From positions 62,001 through 126,000 of the forward strand of contig JAOVFP010000004.1 of NCBI GenBank assembly GCA_025738555.1: a stretch of 64,000 nucleotides of DNA, given 5' to 3'. Of this stretch, positions 21,555-33,770 are shown one piece after another (the first letter of the stretch is position 1; each line of letters opens with the position of its first letter). The position numbers and the translations under genes were made by a program. This DNA comes from Cyathus striatus (lineage: Eukaryota > Basidiomycota > Agaricomycetes > Agaricales > Nidulariaceae). The notes under the pieces are model-generated. The model did not search any database, was not told the origin of the DNA, and saw only the letters and a program-made list of their open reading frames with translations.

Positions 21555-24500
21555 CAACTTATACCAATACATACTCCGTTGTTATCTATTATCCAGTTTG
21601 GCCATGTTTAGCATATGATTTATTGATTTATTGAGTGAGGTTGCCCAGCAGAGCAGATAATCTCATCTGATCCTTTATTGTCCATCATAGTTGCTCAGCT
21701 TCCTCTGACCACTGTCACTACTGAGTCCATTGGAGTCACCTTACTGCTGGTCTGTTTATTCAATGCACCCACCCATTATTCATTTACATAACTACCATTC
21801 ACTGATTTCATGGTCTTCTAATAGATAGGCATCATGTTTGTTTACTATGCATAATTTTCTTTTGTATGTTATGCTTCACTAAGCATTAGTCAATCAATAG
21901 TAATTGCTTGGCCATTGTGGTGTCGAGGACCGAAATATGTCACATCATCAACTCATTAGAGGAGACCTCCCGAAATTGTATTGTATTGTACATATTAATC
22001 TATCTCAATTTACTCAGTCTTCCTGTTGATTTAGCTCAGCCTACCGGTTCACATCCTGCGGTATGACTTCGTCGAAGCTGAACTGTCGCGACGTGTGCAT
22101 GTGAGTGTTTGAGCCGTGTTCAACAAATGCTAGATTCAGTTAAGCCGAAGTAATGAGACACCTAGAATTGAGTAGAATCCTTGTCAAAGTTGTCAGCACT
22201 TTCAACCTCACTTAGAGAACGCATTCTTCTACCACAACTCGTATTGGAGTGTACACCCAGCACACTATTCACAATAAAAGTAAAGACAACATAGAACAAC
22301 GACAAATTAAGCGAGGGTATTCGATCACCAGACTCACGAGAACCTAGTGGGAGACAGTTTTTGATGTTTGCTAGAATCATGTATCGATCGTCAGTACAAT
22401 ATGTAAGTAAAGTTGAAAGAGCGAATGGATGGGAAGAGAGATAGGGAAATGGGCGAAGGAAAGTGGAAAGAGAGGGGGGATTGACATAATGAGTGAATGC
22501 GGAGATAATTAGAAATTGGAGGATAGCAGAAACTGAAGGAGAAATGTGATTGAAATAGAGAAGGGTATTGTTGGAATAAGGATATCGAAGAATCGCAAAA
22601 CCCAGCATCCGAAAAAAGAAACAGGATTGTGTGAGGGCCCGTCGATTTATATTATATGATAGTAGAGATGACGAACTACACATTCATTCTGCTAAAGGCT
22701 GAAGTTGAACGAGCGCATTACTACGATATTGAAATCAGTACGATGATCCATGGCAGCGATTGGATGAGTTGGGAAATGTCAATGCCTTCTTTGCGGAAAA
22801 TTTCACTTTATCTCAACTTAGATGAGTCAAAGCTCAAATGTTAAAATTTGTGAAGCAATTTGTAAGCTCTTATACACATTTGGAATATACAAAGAGAAAA
22901 AGGTAAGTAGATTGTACCAGTAACCCCTTCAATCACCCTTGCGTTTGGAGTGCACGCTAAAATGTACGTGTCCCTTTCAATGCTCTCATTCAGGTGACTC
23001 CGGATACTTTCAGCGCTATACGATTTCCCAGAATACAAAATATGGCAACGGAAAATCCAATTGGCATCTCAAGACGTGAGAACTAGAGGTAGCGAGAATG
23101 TTAGTGCGTATAAAGATGGGGGATAAATACAACTACACTTGATGCTATACCAATCATATCATTTTGGGTGATTTTCCTCGAAACTTGATGTTTCTCTTGA
23201 CAACGTCAACATCGAATGGCTTACATGAATAATCCCCATACATAGTTCAAGAAGTTTCGAGCTTATAAAATAAAGGATTGAAAATTAGAAAAAATGTTTT
23301 ATGATAATTTGAGGATGTTTTACCTGGCATAAAGTTTCTGGGAGGAAGCTTGAGTACAGTGAGAGAGTTTCTATGTTTTCTCATTACCTACAGGAAAATC
23401 GAGATTTCTTTGAGTCTCAACTGTTGTGATTAGCGATTATTGTATTAATTGAGTAACATAGTGTATATGAAGATATGGCATTGCTTTGCAATATATCACG
23501 ACTTCAAACTGGGGAGGACTCGAAGAGGCGATGTTTGGTAACGGATATAACTTCGTTTACTTATTCGAAATAATCAAATGCTCACGATGTTAATTGTGGG
23601 ATGTCCACTTCTTTACCGGTACAGGATTCAAAAAGCATTGGGCAGTAGTCATGGACACGAGTATATCAACATAGCGGCAATGCTGATTGAATCGCAAGCG
23701 ATCTTCGTAATATCATAAATGTGGCTAATAGTCTATAGAAGTTGGAGGTGGTAGTTGCAGCAGCGTTGCTGCTGGCAGAATTCATCGGGGTTTCATGACC
23801 ATGTACCAAACCACTGAGCAGATACAGGCTTAGTGTATAGGGTGCTTAATTTAAAATTCAGATTATAATGCTGTGACCGGGATATCATACTCTGGAATGT
23901 CGGATTAACATGCTGAAATAGATCCTGTCGATGCTTGTAGGAGAAATCGATGATAACTTAGGTGACGTGAGTCAACACATGTTGGATGGGACAAAAGGGA
24001 AAACGATGATGAGAACATGCAAGTATGTTGGAAAAATTGGAAACCATATGGTGCGCTTTGTGGATAAATCCTCGAGGCGTTGAGCATATTGAGGTGAACA
24101 AAGGGCTAACGGAGAACAAGCAACGCATCCAGAATATTATCCAATGCCATCTGACTGAGGTTGTGCGCGATTTTACCCGAGTTCAGGGATATCTTGAGTC
24201 ATCATAGAAGTGTTGAGCGTAAAGAAATGGCCAAAGGAAATGTGCATGGGCCAATAGGGACCCACAAGGTGCCCACAAGTGCCAACGAGATTTGAGAGAG
24301 ATGTACTTGAGATGTACATAGCAAAAGAAAAGTGTAAGACACGCAGCACTGCCACCCGGAAGTGCTTGCCGGTAAATACAGTGGTTGGTAGCCGAGAATA
24401 CCGAGGTGTATTTGGTTTACACTTCGAACACAAACAGCCTAATTTTTGCAGTTCCTTCGTTGTTGCATACTGCCATCATCATCCATCTCGCCCCCTCTCT

Positions 24501-24700
24501 CCCACCACCTCGGTGCTGAAAGCTCTACTGATACTCTCAACCCACGGCCTCGAGGCGCTCTCCACCTCACGAGTGTGAGGAAGGAAAACCCAAAGAAAGC
24601 CGCATCTTATTGTCTTTGAAAACGCATGTGAGAGTCAAAGAACGAGCTGGAACATTCAGGTCGGCTTTCTCTCTGTTTTCGTTTTCCTTTCGTCCCCCTT
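21555..24700. other. Long AT-rich stretch without recognised gene
   Basis: About 3.1 kb. A 173-codon frame on the minus strand (22162-22683) is serine- and leucine-rich with possible hydrophobic segments but no recognisable domain, conserved partner or clear splice context. Short frames at 24025-24578 look accidental. I see no TIRs, LTRs or tandem repeats. Confidence 0.4.
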
Positions 24701-24718
24701 ACGCAATACCCACTATTT

Positions 24719-26780
24719 TTGCAGTTGCGCTGGCGGTCGATACCACCCCCGCTACTCAGCTATGAACTGAACGTCTCTCCGAGGACGTTTCTAGATTCTC
24801 AGCTATCTGACGTCAAACTATCTTCTTCCGTCTCTCCCCCACCTCCTCTAGCACCTTCAATCACAGTACCAACCTCTTCCGCGGCGTCGGAATCGGTGCC
24901 TTGAAACTTGTAGGGGCAGTTGGCTCGATTGTGTTGGGACAAGGAACAGAGTCGAGAAATGAAAGGTCTAACAGACTGACGGACCGTGTCTTCATTTGAT
25001 AGACTTGAGGACGTAGCAAGAGAGTATACGATCGGTGTAATTGAGCCCTGGTACTGCCTAGTCTCGCCCATGGTCACCGATGGTTGATGGTGGGGAGATT
25101 GTTGGAGCTTATGAAGGACAGGATGAATGTCACTCTTCTCCTGACGTGCCGATTGCGTATAGTCTTGCTTCCAAGTCTCCTACACTTCATGTCGTCGTTC
25201 GGTCACCTTCTCCTCGTGGGCCTCCCGCCTCCGCTCCGCCCATCTCGTCTCAGGAGCCGTATCCAAGACAGGCAACTCCTTTTTCGCCGTCCATGCCGCC
25301 ATCATCTCCTCTCGCACCCCCGTCCGAAATGCCACGAGAAGCATCCATTTCTCACTATACTTCTCCCTCATCAGTATTGTCTCCGCTTCAACCGGCCCCT
25401 GTTCCCAAAGTCAAGCTCACTCTCAAGGGCTTTGCGCTGCAGAAGAAGAAGCAGCGGGAAGAGGAGGTTACCCTTACCGGCATTCAGATGTCGCCAATGA
25501 GTGCGTCATCGGCGTTCGCTGTTTCTCTGGCGGGTACGAATGAGGTGTTGGCTGTTTCGCCTGTTGGTACGAACGAGGTGCTAGCTCCGTCGCCTATGAT
25601 GCTGCAGACCGTTTTATTGCAGTCGCCTATTGTACCTTATCTACGGGCTCTTTCCACGAAAGCCCCCTCTCCGGTTTTACCGCTGTCGCCTCTTATGTTG
25701 CGTATACAGGTGTCTGTTGACGGTCAGCATAATCTGGCAGGGGAGGCTGTCGATGCGACTCCAGTCGAACCTCCTCCGTCAGCTCAAGGGAAAGCTATGG
25801 ATGTCGACGACTACCAGATGGCACCACCAAAGGTCAACGGGTATCACCCTCCTCCGCTGTCATCCTCCGCCCTTCACAACTCCAAGTTGGCTCATACTCC
25901 CTCCCCGCCGCCTCCTCGAGCAATAGCGAAGCCTGCTCCGACTCCGCCACTCACGCACGAGATTATGCATGAGGCCAAGGTGGAGCTCGCTGAACAGTCC
26001 ATCACCGCCGATTCTTCACCTTTACCGAGTGACACCCCACTCCCTGTACCCGTCGTCACTGTCTCGTTGACCAAATAGATATCTAAACCCCCACTCACTG
26101 CCAATGCACCCTGTTATTGGACCACCCTCAAACTCGCCGGGTTTCTCAGCAAGAAGGCGAAATCGGCGAGACCTCTCCACTTCTACCAAAACGGTTCGAT
26201 TCCTATCGTCCGTGCAGTCCTCAAACACATCTTCGGTCATTTCATACTTCAGTGTTGCTGTCTGGTGGACGACCTCCCCCATCCTCTACTCCTCCTCTTT
26301 ATTGCTCGTCAGGCTCCTCGTTCACATCCAATCCCAGCACGTTACCCACTGCCCCACGACCTGTACCTAGTGCACCCCGCGCCCTTCGTAACGGCATTCT
26401 TTCGTCTCAATCGAGCCAGTCTTCATATGTGCCTTCCCCGCGTTCATACTCAGGCTCCGTCATACATTCCCAGAGGACCCTCAGCTGACCGCAACCGACA
26501 AGACCGCGACTGCGGCGAGCGATGGCCGCCATACTGTTCACGTAGATGGGGTCAGCAGCCTTACTTATATAGTTTATTCTATTTATAACCTTTTTTCTTT
26601 TCGTTAGCTACTTGCAAAGACTTGGGCCGATTATTCCTTTTTGTCTACTCCCTTTCTGTCTCCATTTCGTACTTTCTCGTATCTTCTATCGGTATTTCCT
26701 ACGTCGTTTGTCTGCTTTTCGCATTCTGCTGCACTGCTGCATTAGATTAGTACATATAATTGTGTTGCATGCAAATGTAA
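24719..26780 (+). pseudogene. Fragment B of the SET3-like gene (C-terminal part, longest open copy)
   Basis: An uninterrupted 332-codon frame (25080-26078) encodes a proline/serine-rich protein containing KVKLTLKGFALQKKKQREEE around residue 122, a motif I know from the C-terminal region of basidiomycete SET3/PHD-SET proteins. Downstream plus-strand sequence to about 26580 continues in another frame, serine/proline-rich, ending in arginine- and tyrosine-rich codons, as such proteins often do after introns. The 3' flank (CATTAGATTAGTACATATAA near 26740) recurs at 47472 behind fragment E, which is a 1.37-kb deletion derivative of this copy. PHD and SET segments are absent upstream. It may be a truncated gene or simply a relic. 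Confidence 0.55.
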
Positions 26781-26929
26781 GAACCATCTCATGTTATATC
26801 TTAAATGATCCAGGTGTTCATGAGATTATAAAGTTCATAACTAGAGTCCTTAGGGACTGTATCAGGAGGTCAATGAACTTTGGCAAACCATCGCTATGCT
26901 TACACATTCCCCACTCGTCGTTTCCCATG

Positions 26930-27465
26930 ATGGGCGGGTGAAGGATGCGTCGGTGCCTGGGCGAGTGAGGTGTCTGTCGGCACTAGGCTGACTGCCTATG
27001 CTACTCCTCAGATGGGTACGAGAGTCCTTAGCGAGGAGGATGAGAAGGGGTGTCTTCAACAACGCCAGTGAGAGAGACACTACTCTCGGTGCGCTTATGT
27101 CTCTCAACGAGGCTGATACGCCTCACGCTGCCCATGAATCCCCTACTCCCATCCTTTTCTTCCCTCCCTTTGACTTTCTCCTCCCTATCTTCATCAATGC
27201 TCTCCTTGACAACCACCTCACCCCTCCCCTCCCCGTCTACATCCCACTCCTTCTCCTTCGAACTCGCCGTCCTCCCTATTCCAATCTCACCATATCGCCC
27301 AGCAATGCCAAACGACGGAGAACCCTGCATGGAAACAGGCCTCTTGGCCGCCTCCTTCCGCAACTGCACGAATCCCAAACTCTTCCTTTTAAGAAGTTTA
27401 CTGGGGGTTGAGTGGGAGTTTGACTCGTTCTGGTTCTGGTGGAGGGAGAGATCGTGACCCACTCA
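26930..27465 (-). pseudogene. Decayed copy 2 of family X
   Basis: Matches 42880-43480 (ISAPR region, KRKSLGFVQLRKE, GSPSFGIAGRYG) with a roughly 60-bp deletion around 27035. This copy keeps the frame KSLGFVQLRKE, lacking the extra base seen in the copies at 14547 and 43395. It lies about 150 bp after the 3' flank of SET3-like fragment B. Confidence 0.7.
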
Positions 27466-28310
27466 TATAATGTTCAACGACGACCGCACATTTATCCATC
27501 CATTCACAATCTTTGCGCAGCTTATGGGACTGTCACTGGACGTGGCGCTTGATGCGTGGATCGAGGGAGAGCGTGAAATTTCGCGGAATCTTCTTTCGCA
27601 TCTATTTCTTCTCTTTCGTTCATCATCAATCCTCCATTTTTTTCCCTTCGTCCATTTCTCTGATCATATAACACGATCATGCACCTTGATTCTTCTCTAT
27701 ATGTTATGCCTAGCATTTGGAGCTTGCTTTACGACTAGGGGGATTACTTCACGAGTGTCTCTTCTGTTCGTCGTTTCTACTAACATATATACTGTATCAA
27801 CCTAGAGTTGGTCGACACATCTTCTTACATGTGTCTTACTTAGTTGATGAATATCAATGGACCGGGACTCGCTAGTCATAGAGTACATTCATTCACTTTG
27901 GTTTTAAAATCTTGTTGCTAAGTTTACAGGAGGGTATAACCGCGCTATACATTCAAACGACAACGATAGCCTATATAAGAGATCCTAAAGAGATCATATA
28001 GGCTGGCATTTGTCCAAGGAACACGACGCTACATGCAATTTTTACATGATAGTTACCACAGAACTTCAACGAAAACAAGTGAGGTAGCATGGTCAAGGCT
28101 GCAGTAGAGTGGTGAGCAGCGACACCAGATGAAGCATTCGAAGATACAAGATAGTTTTAGGAGGCCAAGTTCATTGTAGCAAGATATACACACTAGAACG
28201 AAAACTTTGGGTGGAACAAGCTGCAGTCAATATAGCACCCGAGTGGAGAGCCACGAGAACCCTGGTAGTTTGAAAGAGCATCACGACGAACCGGCAGTTA
28301 GCTCTCAGGC
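27466..28310. other. Spacer without recognised gene
   Basis: AT-rich, with no reading frame that I would defend. The stretch from about 28100 is faintly purine-rich and may be decayed family X sequence. Confidence 0.4.
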
Positions 28311-28319
28311 TATGAGCAA

Positions 28320-28803
28320 TTCAGCTCAGGATATGCGGTGCTGTGAATTTAGAGTGTAGAAGAACGAGGCTAGCTCGTGGTATGCAACTTAATAAAGATA
28401 GTGGCAAGATTGATGCCGGAGCTGCTGCATTTCTTGAAGAATATGAGACAGGACGCGCAGGGTCGAGACGACTGCCGATGCCACATTGAGGTCATTAAGG
28501 AGCGTGTGGTGCGTATCCGGGAGCACTCGTAATTCTAAACGTCCGGCAGTATCATATCATATCATATCATCATAAAAAACAAAACGCGCACGTCCAACAT
28601 TTGCAGCAAACTCATTACCATCCCTAAACCCTCCTCAACCCAATCTGCACCAATCCGCGCAGGGATCTTTAAGTCCTCCGACAAATTCATCCTTAGATCG
28701 CTCACTGACCCACTAGCAATCATATCAGGGGACATATGCCAATTGATCGTAGCATGGTTTAACAACGTAGACTGCTGGGATCTAAGCGATTTCGGCACCA
28801 CTC
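28320..28803 (-). pseudogene. Decayed copy 3 of family X (LKIPARI segment)
   Basis: Matches 42100-42600 of the main family X locus: the minus strand reads LSEDLKIPARIG (main copy LGDLKIPARIG), then a diverged GMVREFA-like stretch, then codons matching the HELASSSY and TFFKK regions. Stops and indels are frequent. A (CATAT)n microsatellite at 28550-28570 lies within it. Relative to the main gene it lies upstream of copy 2 rather than downstream, so the two pieces were rearranged or duplicated separately. Confidence 0.6.
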
Positions 28804-29057
28804 TTTAGGACGATGGGCTCATTTGTGTTCGACAATGTAGGCGTAGCGAGGACGATGGATTGCATAAACCAGTCCGATTAATTCCTCGTCGATATTTGCC
28901 GTGCAAGCTTTAACGCATATGTCAGAACGAGGTGTCACGTCATCCGCATCTATCGCGAATACACCTCGTTACACAATCGACGAGGGAACCCTTGTCGCGT
29001 ACAATATCCATGAGTAGCAAAGGTATCTTCACCCGCACTCTCCTCACAGAAACACGC

Positions 29058-31640
29058 CTAAAGGCCTAATGTATACTTCCACTTCTCGATAACAGGCTGA
29101 CATTTGAACACTTCCGCCAGCACCTCCCTTACATTCTCGACGTATACGAATCGAATGCCGGTCTTGACGCTCTCGGGGACGTTCTCCTCGATGTCGGGAC
29201 GGTTGGCTGCAGGGGCGATGATGGTCTTGATACCCGCACGATGAGCAGCAAGAATCTTCTCCTTGAGCCCGCCAACAGGGAGCACTTGCCCAACGAGCGA
29301 GATCTCCCCAGTCATAGCTGTGCAAGGTAGGTGATAAGGAATAGCATTCGAGCAGAATGTAGAGGGTACCCACCAATATCCTGATCAATCTTCGTCTTTG
29401 TAAACAAGCTCACAAACGCGCTCAGAATTGCAGTCCCCGCGCTGGGGCCTTCTTTTCCTATGCTACCTTCAGGCATATGCACGTGAATATGGCGGTCGGT
29501 AAGGAATTGGTCGTCAGGGCTCGCTGCGATACCGAGGTCGTACGCGTGGGCTTTGACCCAGCTAAGGCCGATGTTTGCGCTCTCCCGGATGACTTCGCCC
29601 AGCTTACCAGTAATCTGCAGACCACCTTTCCCCGGCATACTCTACAACCAATCCTATCAGTATCACCCAACGCAAAAGAAAATATGCAAACGTACAATAG
29701 CCTCGATAGGCATAACCGCACCACTCCCATTCCCGAGATACCCAAGACCAGTGCTAACACCCGGCGGAGGAGGGGAAGCATACATCCGGTCCTTTTGGTA
29801 CACTGGTGGGCCAACATAATCCTTCAGATTGTCGGGTGTAATGCGAATGTGAACGTCAGCGGGAATCTCCATCGGCTTGCGCTCCTGCGTCGTCACGGCC
29901 TTCTCGGGGTCTTCAGCGCTAGTGGATTCGGCTTGCGGTTCGTTGGCTTTGGGCTCGGTGCTGGGTGTTGTTTGAGGCTTCTCCTCGGGTGTAGACTTGG
30001 ACGTTGAGTCCTCGGCGGTGGTTGTAGAGGAAGCTTCGCCTTCGACGGCGGTAGCTGCAGCCTCAGGGCTAACCTCGCCTTCCTTGGGTTCAGGGAACAT
30101 CTCCTCACTCAGATCCTGGACGAGTTTCAACGCAGCTTTGTGATAGATCTATGGCCACTATCAGCCAGGTTTCATAGACGCATAGAAGTAGAATACGCAC
30201 CTTATCAATATGCTTCTTTAGGTTACAAACACCACTCTCACGGCAGTAGTACTTGATCAGAATATCGACAGCGGCTTCGTCGAGAACGACGTCAGCGCTA
30301 CCAAGACCGTTGGCCTCCTTAGCTTGAGGGCCGAGGTAGCGAGAGGCAATGGTGCTCTTCTCCTTTGAGACATAACCTGAGACTTCGAGGACCTCCATAC
30401 GGTCGAGCAGCGGGGCAGGGATGGTGTCCAGGTTGTTGGCGGTACACACGAACAAGATGCGAGATAGGTCGATGGGGACGTCCATGCTACGGAACTCGTC
30501 AGCATACACGAACATGAAGAAGGGGAAGAAGAACGCACTAATGATCAAGGAAAGCGCCATTCTGTTCTGGATCCAACATCTCCAAAAGGGCGCTAGCAGG
30601 ATCGCCATTATGCCCCCTCCCAATCTTATCCACCTCGTCGATCAACGCCAGGAGGGTCAACGAGACACATGATCTTGCCTTGGACAGTTCCGCGGAGTTT
30701 GCCTATAGCGAGGAATTCGAGGATGCGGGATTTGACGTCTGTGAGGCCGTAGTGGTCTTCGTCGAGGACTTTTTGGGTATGCGTGATGGGGTAGTTTTCG
30801 GGGGTATGTCTGCCCCAAGGGATCTACGCTGCGTCAGTACGAAACGACGAGGGAGAGGGAGGGGACGAACCTGAGTAATCCAATCCAAATAATTCCTCGT
30901 CACGTTCGCCTCGCTAGCAGCAGGCTCCAGCCCCTGCAACTTCGCTAGTTCTCTATCAAATACCTTCCTCACACCCTCAGGCATCTTCAATACCGCCGCT
31001 CTCTCTCGGAACTTCTCAATAAGCTTATCCTTCCCATTGCTCTCCATCCCCAGCTCCTTCTTGATACTGGCACTTGGCAATCTTGGAATTGATGTCTCGC
31101 GAGAGTTTGGATTGGAGCTAGGCATTGATGAGCTCTTTTTTGATGACAAGGAGGGATTTGCGGAGATGGTCTGGGATGGAGAGGGATTCGAGGACGTCTT
31201 GGAGTTCTTGGACTTCGCCTGTTGATACTGCTGCAGCGAAGTCGACTAGTTTGTATGGTTCGTCGAAGATGTTTGAGGCGATCTGGGGGTACGTTAGCCA
31301 GGTGGCGAGGGAGAGAGAGCGAGGATAGGTACCTGGTTGATGCTGAAGTTGGTGATTTGATCCCGGAAGAGAGGATTCAGCTGAGCGATGTCCTTGAATG
31401 CGGGTATGATCTCTGACATGAAGGCGCGGATGTACTAGTCGTCCTTGTTGTATGGTGGCGTTGTCAGGTTCTCGATGTTGACGATTGAGATGGGGAATTT
31501 GTGCATGAACGAGGTGGGAGCAAAAGCTGTGGTATTCGTAAGTAAGATGAGCAGAAAGAAAGGAAGAAAATGTACGCGTAGATTCCTTAACCCTCTTCTC
31601 TTCCTCAGTCTCAGGCCATCGCCTTCAAAGATGTATTTTT
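29058..31640 (-). pseudogene. Mitochondrial Lon protease (PIM1-type), ATPase-deleted pseudogene
   Basis: Reading from 31640 downward: the substrate-binding N-domain ([35 protein letters not shown]), a coiled region, the AAA+ module (VARNYLDW-like [28 protein letters not shown], then [35 protein letters not shown]) and the protease domain ([21 protein letters not shown] with the catalytic serine, [14 protein letters not shown] with the catalytic lysine, end LGL at 29058). Between CLVDPPG and IDEVDK the sequence jumps (about 30645), deleting Walker A and about 65 codons. In-frame TAG codons interrupt KDDxYIRA (about 31437) and INAxLQSK (about 31126), and more residues are lost near 31075. Family role: ATP-dependent matrix protease. 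This copy cannot bind ATP normally. Confidence 0.85.
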
Positions 31641-32961
31641 AAAGTAACAAACCGGTGTCAACATCATATCGCTACCGGCTGCACCTAAAAATCCATCCTA
31701 AAGGCAAGGAGTGTATCAAATAGAGGCAAGGAGTGTATCAAATAGAGGAAATGAGATATGTGTCCAGGACATGGTACTGTCTGTTGGCTGAAGTTCAACA
31801 TTGCAACGTTCAACGTCAACCTAACATCGCCAAATAAGGACCAATAAATACTTAAGGGTAGTGTAAAGTCATGCCCACATTATATAATCCTAACATTTAG
31901 TTTTCTTGGCATGGTCTCTAGTATAGTCTAGCCAACACCATCACTCCTGTACTTCAACATTCTCTTATCGACTCTTCCGTCGTACCTCATCATCGGCGTT
32001 TGGTCAACCCCTGCTGCTTCCACACCGGCATAATGCACCTAGTAAGTATGTGTTTAGATATTTTACAAGTGTATTCTACCGGTGATCTGTTGTCGTTCGT
32101 ATTATGTATCTACTCTTTTTATTAAGCCATGTGTTGTATATATTCAATTATATATTTGCCTCTGGCTACTTCGATTCCCTGGTGCTTTCAAGAGGTTGGC
32201 AAAGTAGCTAAGTGTGTCGTTTAATTTAAAAATACGATATAGCACAACACTGAATAGCAAATTATGCTACCACAACCGACAATAAAAACAAATCCTGCCA
32301 AAGTTAGCAACAACCAGTTCGGTCACTAGTTACCACTGTAAGCAATAAATACAAATACCTAAGATGCAACCCGGAGTTTTATTGGGTGTACTTAGAGCCT
32401 TTACATATATGGACCATACACGGAGCTGCAAACAAACCCCGCAGATAGCCTGATGAATTTGAGACGAATACAAGCTGATGGATAGTGACTTGGCTCTGAC
32501 TCCTGAGGGACCTACAGTGGACCACACTCGCTAACACTATCTTGAATCATCGATTATCGAATCATCCTTGGTGTGCGTAATGCATTTTTCAGTGTGATAA
32601 TGTTTTCTTCTAATAGAACTATCAGGACTATCTCTCAATGCATGTTTTCCGGTGATTTTACTCACATGGCCTTGTAGGAACATATTGCCTGATGGTGCTA
32701 GCAAAGTGGATATCAGTTACATTATACATACGAAGTCGTGTGCAACTTCTGTCAATGGGTAACCAGTTAGCATAGCGTATATGCGCATAAGTAGTAAATA
32801 CTGATGCAGGGAATGTCGTCTATTTTACCTTTTCGAGTACATACACACTCTTTCCAATTAACTCATGGACTCCGAAGCCTAGGGGGACATGTAGGAACGC
32901 GGGAATATGTGACTAAATTTGGGACAATCACGTGATGCCCCAGGTGGGAGAGACGAACGCT
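31641..32961. other. AT-rich spacer with a short tandem duplication
   Basis: A 22-bp unit (GCAAGGAGTGTATCAAATAG plus AG) is directly duplicated at about 31703-31746. Otherwise no gene or repeat is recognised. Confidence 0.5.
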
Positions 32962-33770
32962 TCGAGCTCATCGTCAACAACGACGACCATCTTCATTTAC
33001 TCTCTCCTCTCAATCACAACTCACTCTCATCGTCATCTCCCCCATCTATGACATATGCCTTCTCAGCTCGACTTGACCAGGGCTCGACGTGAACCACCAG
33101 CAGACCTGTCTGTCCAGTGTCCCCCCGAAGACCATTGACACCATTGTCCTTCTCTCCGCTTCTTATACCTCAAACAGCCGCCCTCCGGACTATTTTCCTG
33201 AGCCATACCTTACTTCACACACACACACGTAGTTAGTGAAATGCCTCATCTGATAAAGTATATACAAGTAGACACAGGATAGTCGTGACATATGGTCTTC
33301 CACAACCTACTAATAAACTAGGATTTTTTTTAAAAAAAAAAAAACACCTCAAACAACCCCAAATCCTCAAAATACATCCTTCCATTCACTCTCATCTCGC
33401 AATCCTAACCCTAATAGTAACCCTTCTGGATCCCACTCACACAAAAGCCCCACTCCCCACCAGCGACCGAGAATGAGCAAAGAAAAGAGTAGCTAGAGTA
33501 TGCTGTTCTCCGCGAGGTTGATAGGGAGAAAGCAGTTAGGGTGCAGATGATGCAGTGGGGGTCTGCCTTGGAGCAGGCGGGCGTTGCTACCATTTTAGTA
33601 ATTCTTTCGTCCGAGACCAGATCTCGAAAAAGAGTCAAAGCAGTAACGACGAGCCTTGGAAGAGCCCTTCCTTTGAACGGCCAGAGCGATCAAGACGGTC
33701 ACCATTCCTGCGGTGCAACGGATATCCAAGTGAGCGAAAAGCCTGACCTCCGAGCTGCATTCAACGAGAA
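32962..33770 (+). pseudogene. Fragment C of the SET3-like gene, with a small insertion
   Basis: 32968-33170 matches fragment A from 7251. After an insertion (33177-33345) the match resumes (33350-33480, like 7485-7620), then jumps to the post-PHD segment REVDREKAVRVQMMQW...LEQAGVAT at 33500-33600, matching fragment E at 46440-46500. Everything between is deleted. Confidence 0.6.
33177..33345 (+). mobile_element. Possible retro-inserted sequence with poly(A) tail
   Basis: 169 bp, including a (CA)n run at 33217-33228, an AATAAA at 33312 and a terminal run of 13 A, lie between two copies of ACCTCAAACA (33167-33176 and 33346-33355). The poly(A) end plus a 10-bp direct repeat resembles LINE-driven insertion of an RNA. 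I cannot identify the source and see no clear A and B boxes. Confidence 0.45.

Noticed and set aside
22162..22683. 173-codon frame, minus strand
   Set aside because: Serine/leucine-rich and without recognisable domain, paralogue or splice context; it could be accidental in AT-rich DNA.
25080..26078. Fragment B as an intact stand-alone gene
   Set aside because: The frame is open, but it corresponds to an internal or C-terminal part of a larger SET3-like protein and lacks the PHD and SET parts; homologous copies show that the family is decaying here.
7530..33420. CCTAACCCTAA-like motifs at 7530, 15090 and 33406 as interstitial telomere repeats
   Set aside because: Only one or two units each, and the 7530 and 33406 sites are simply homologous positions of a duplicated gene fragment.
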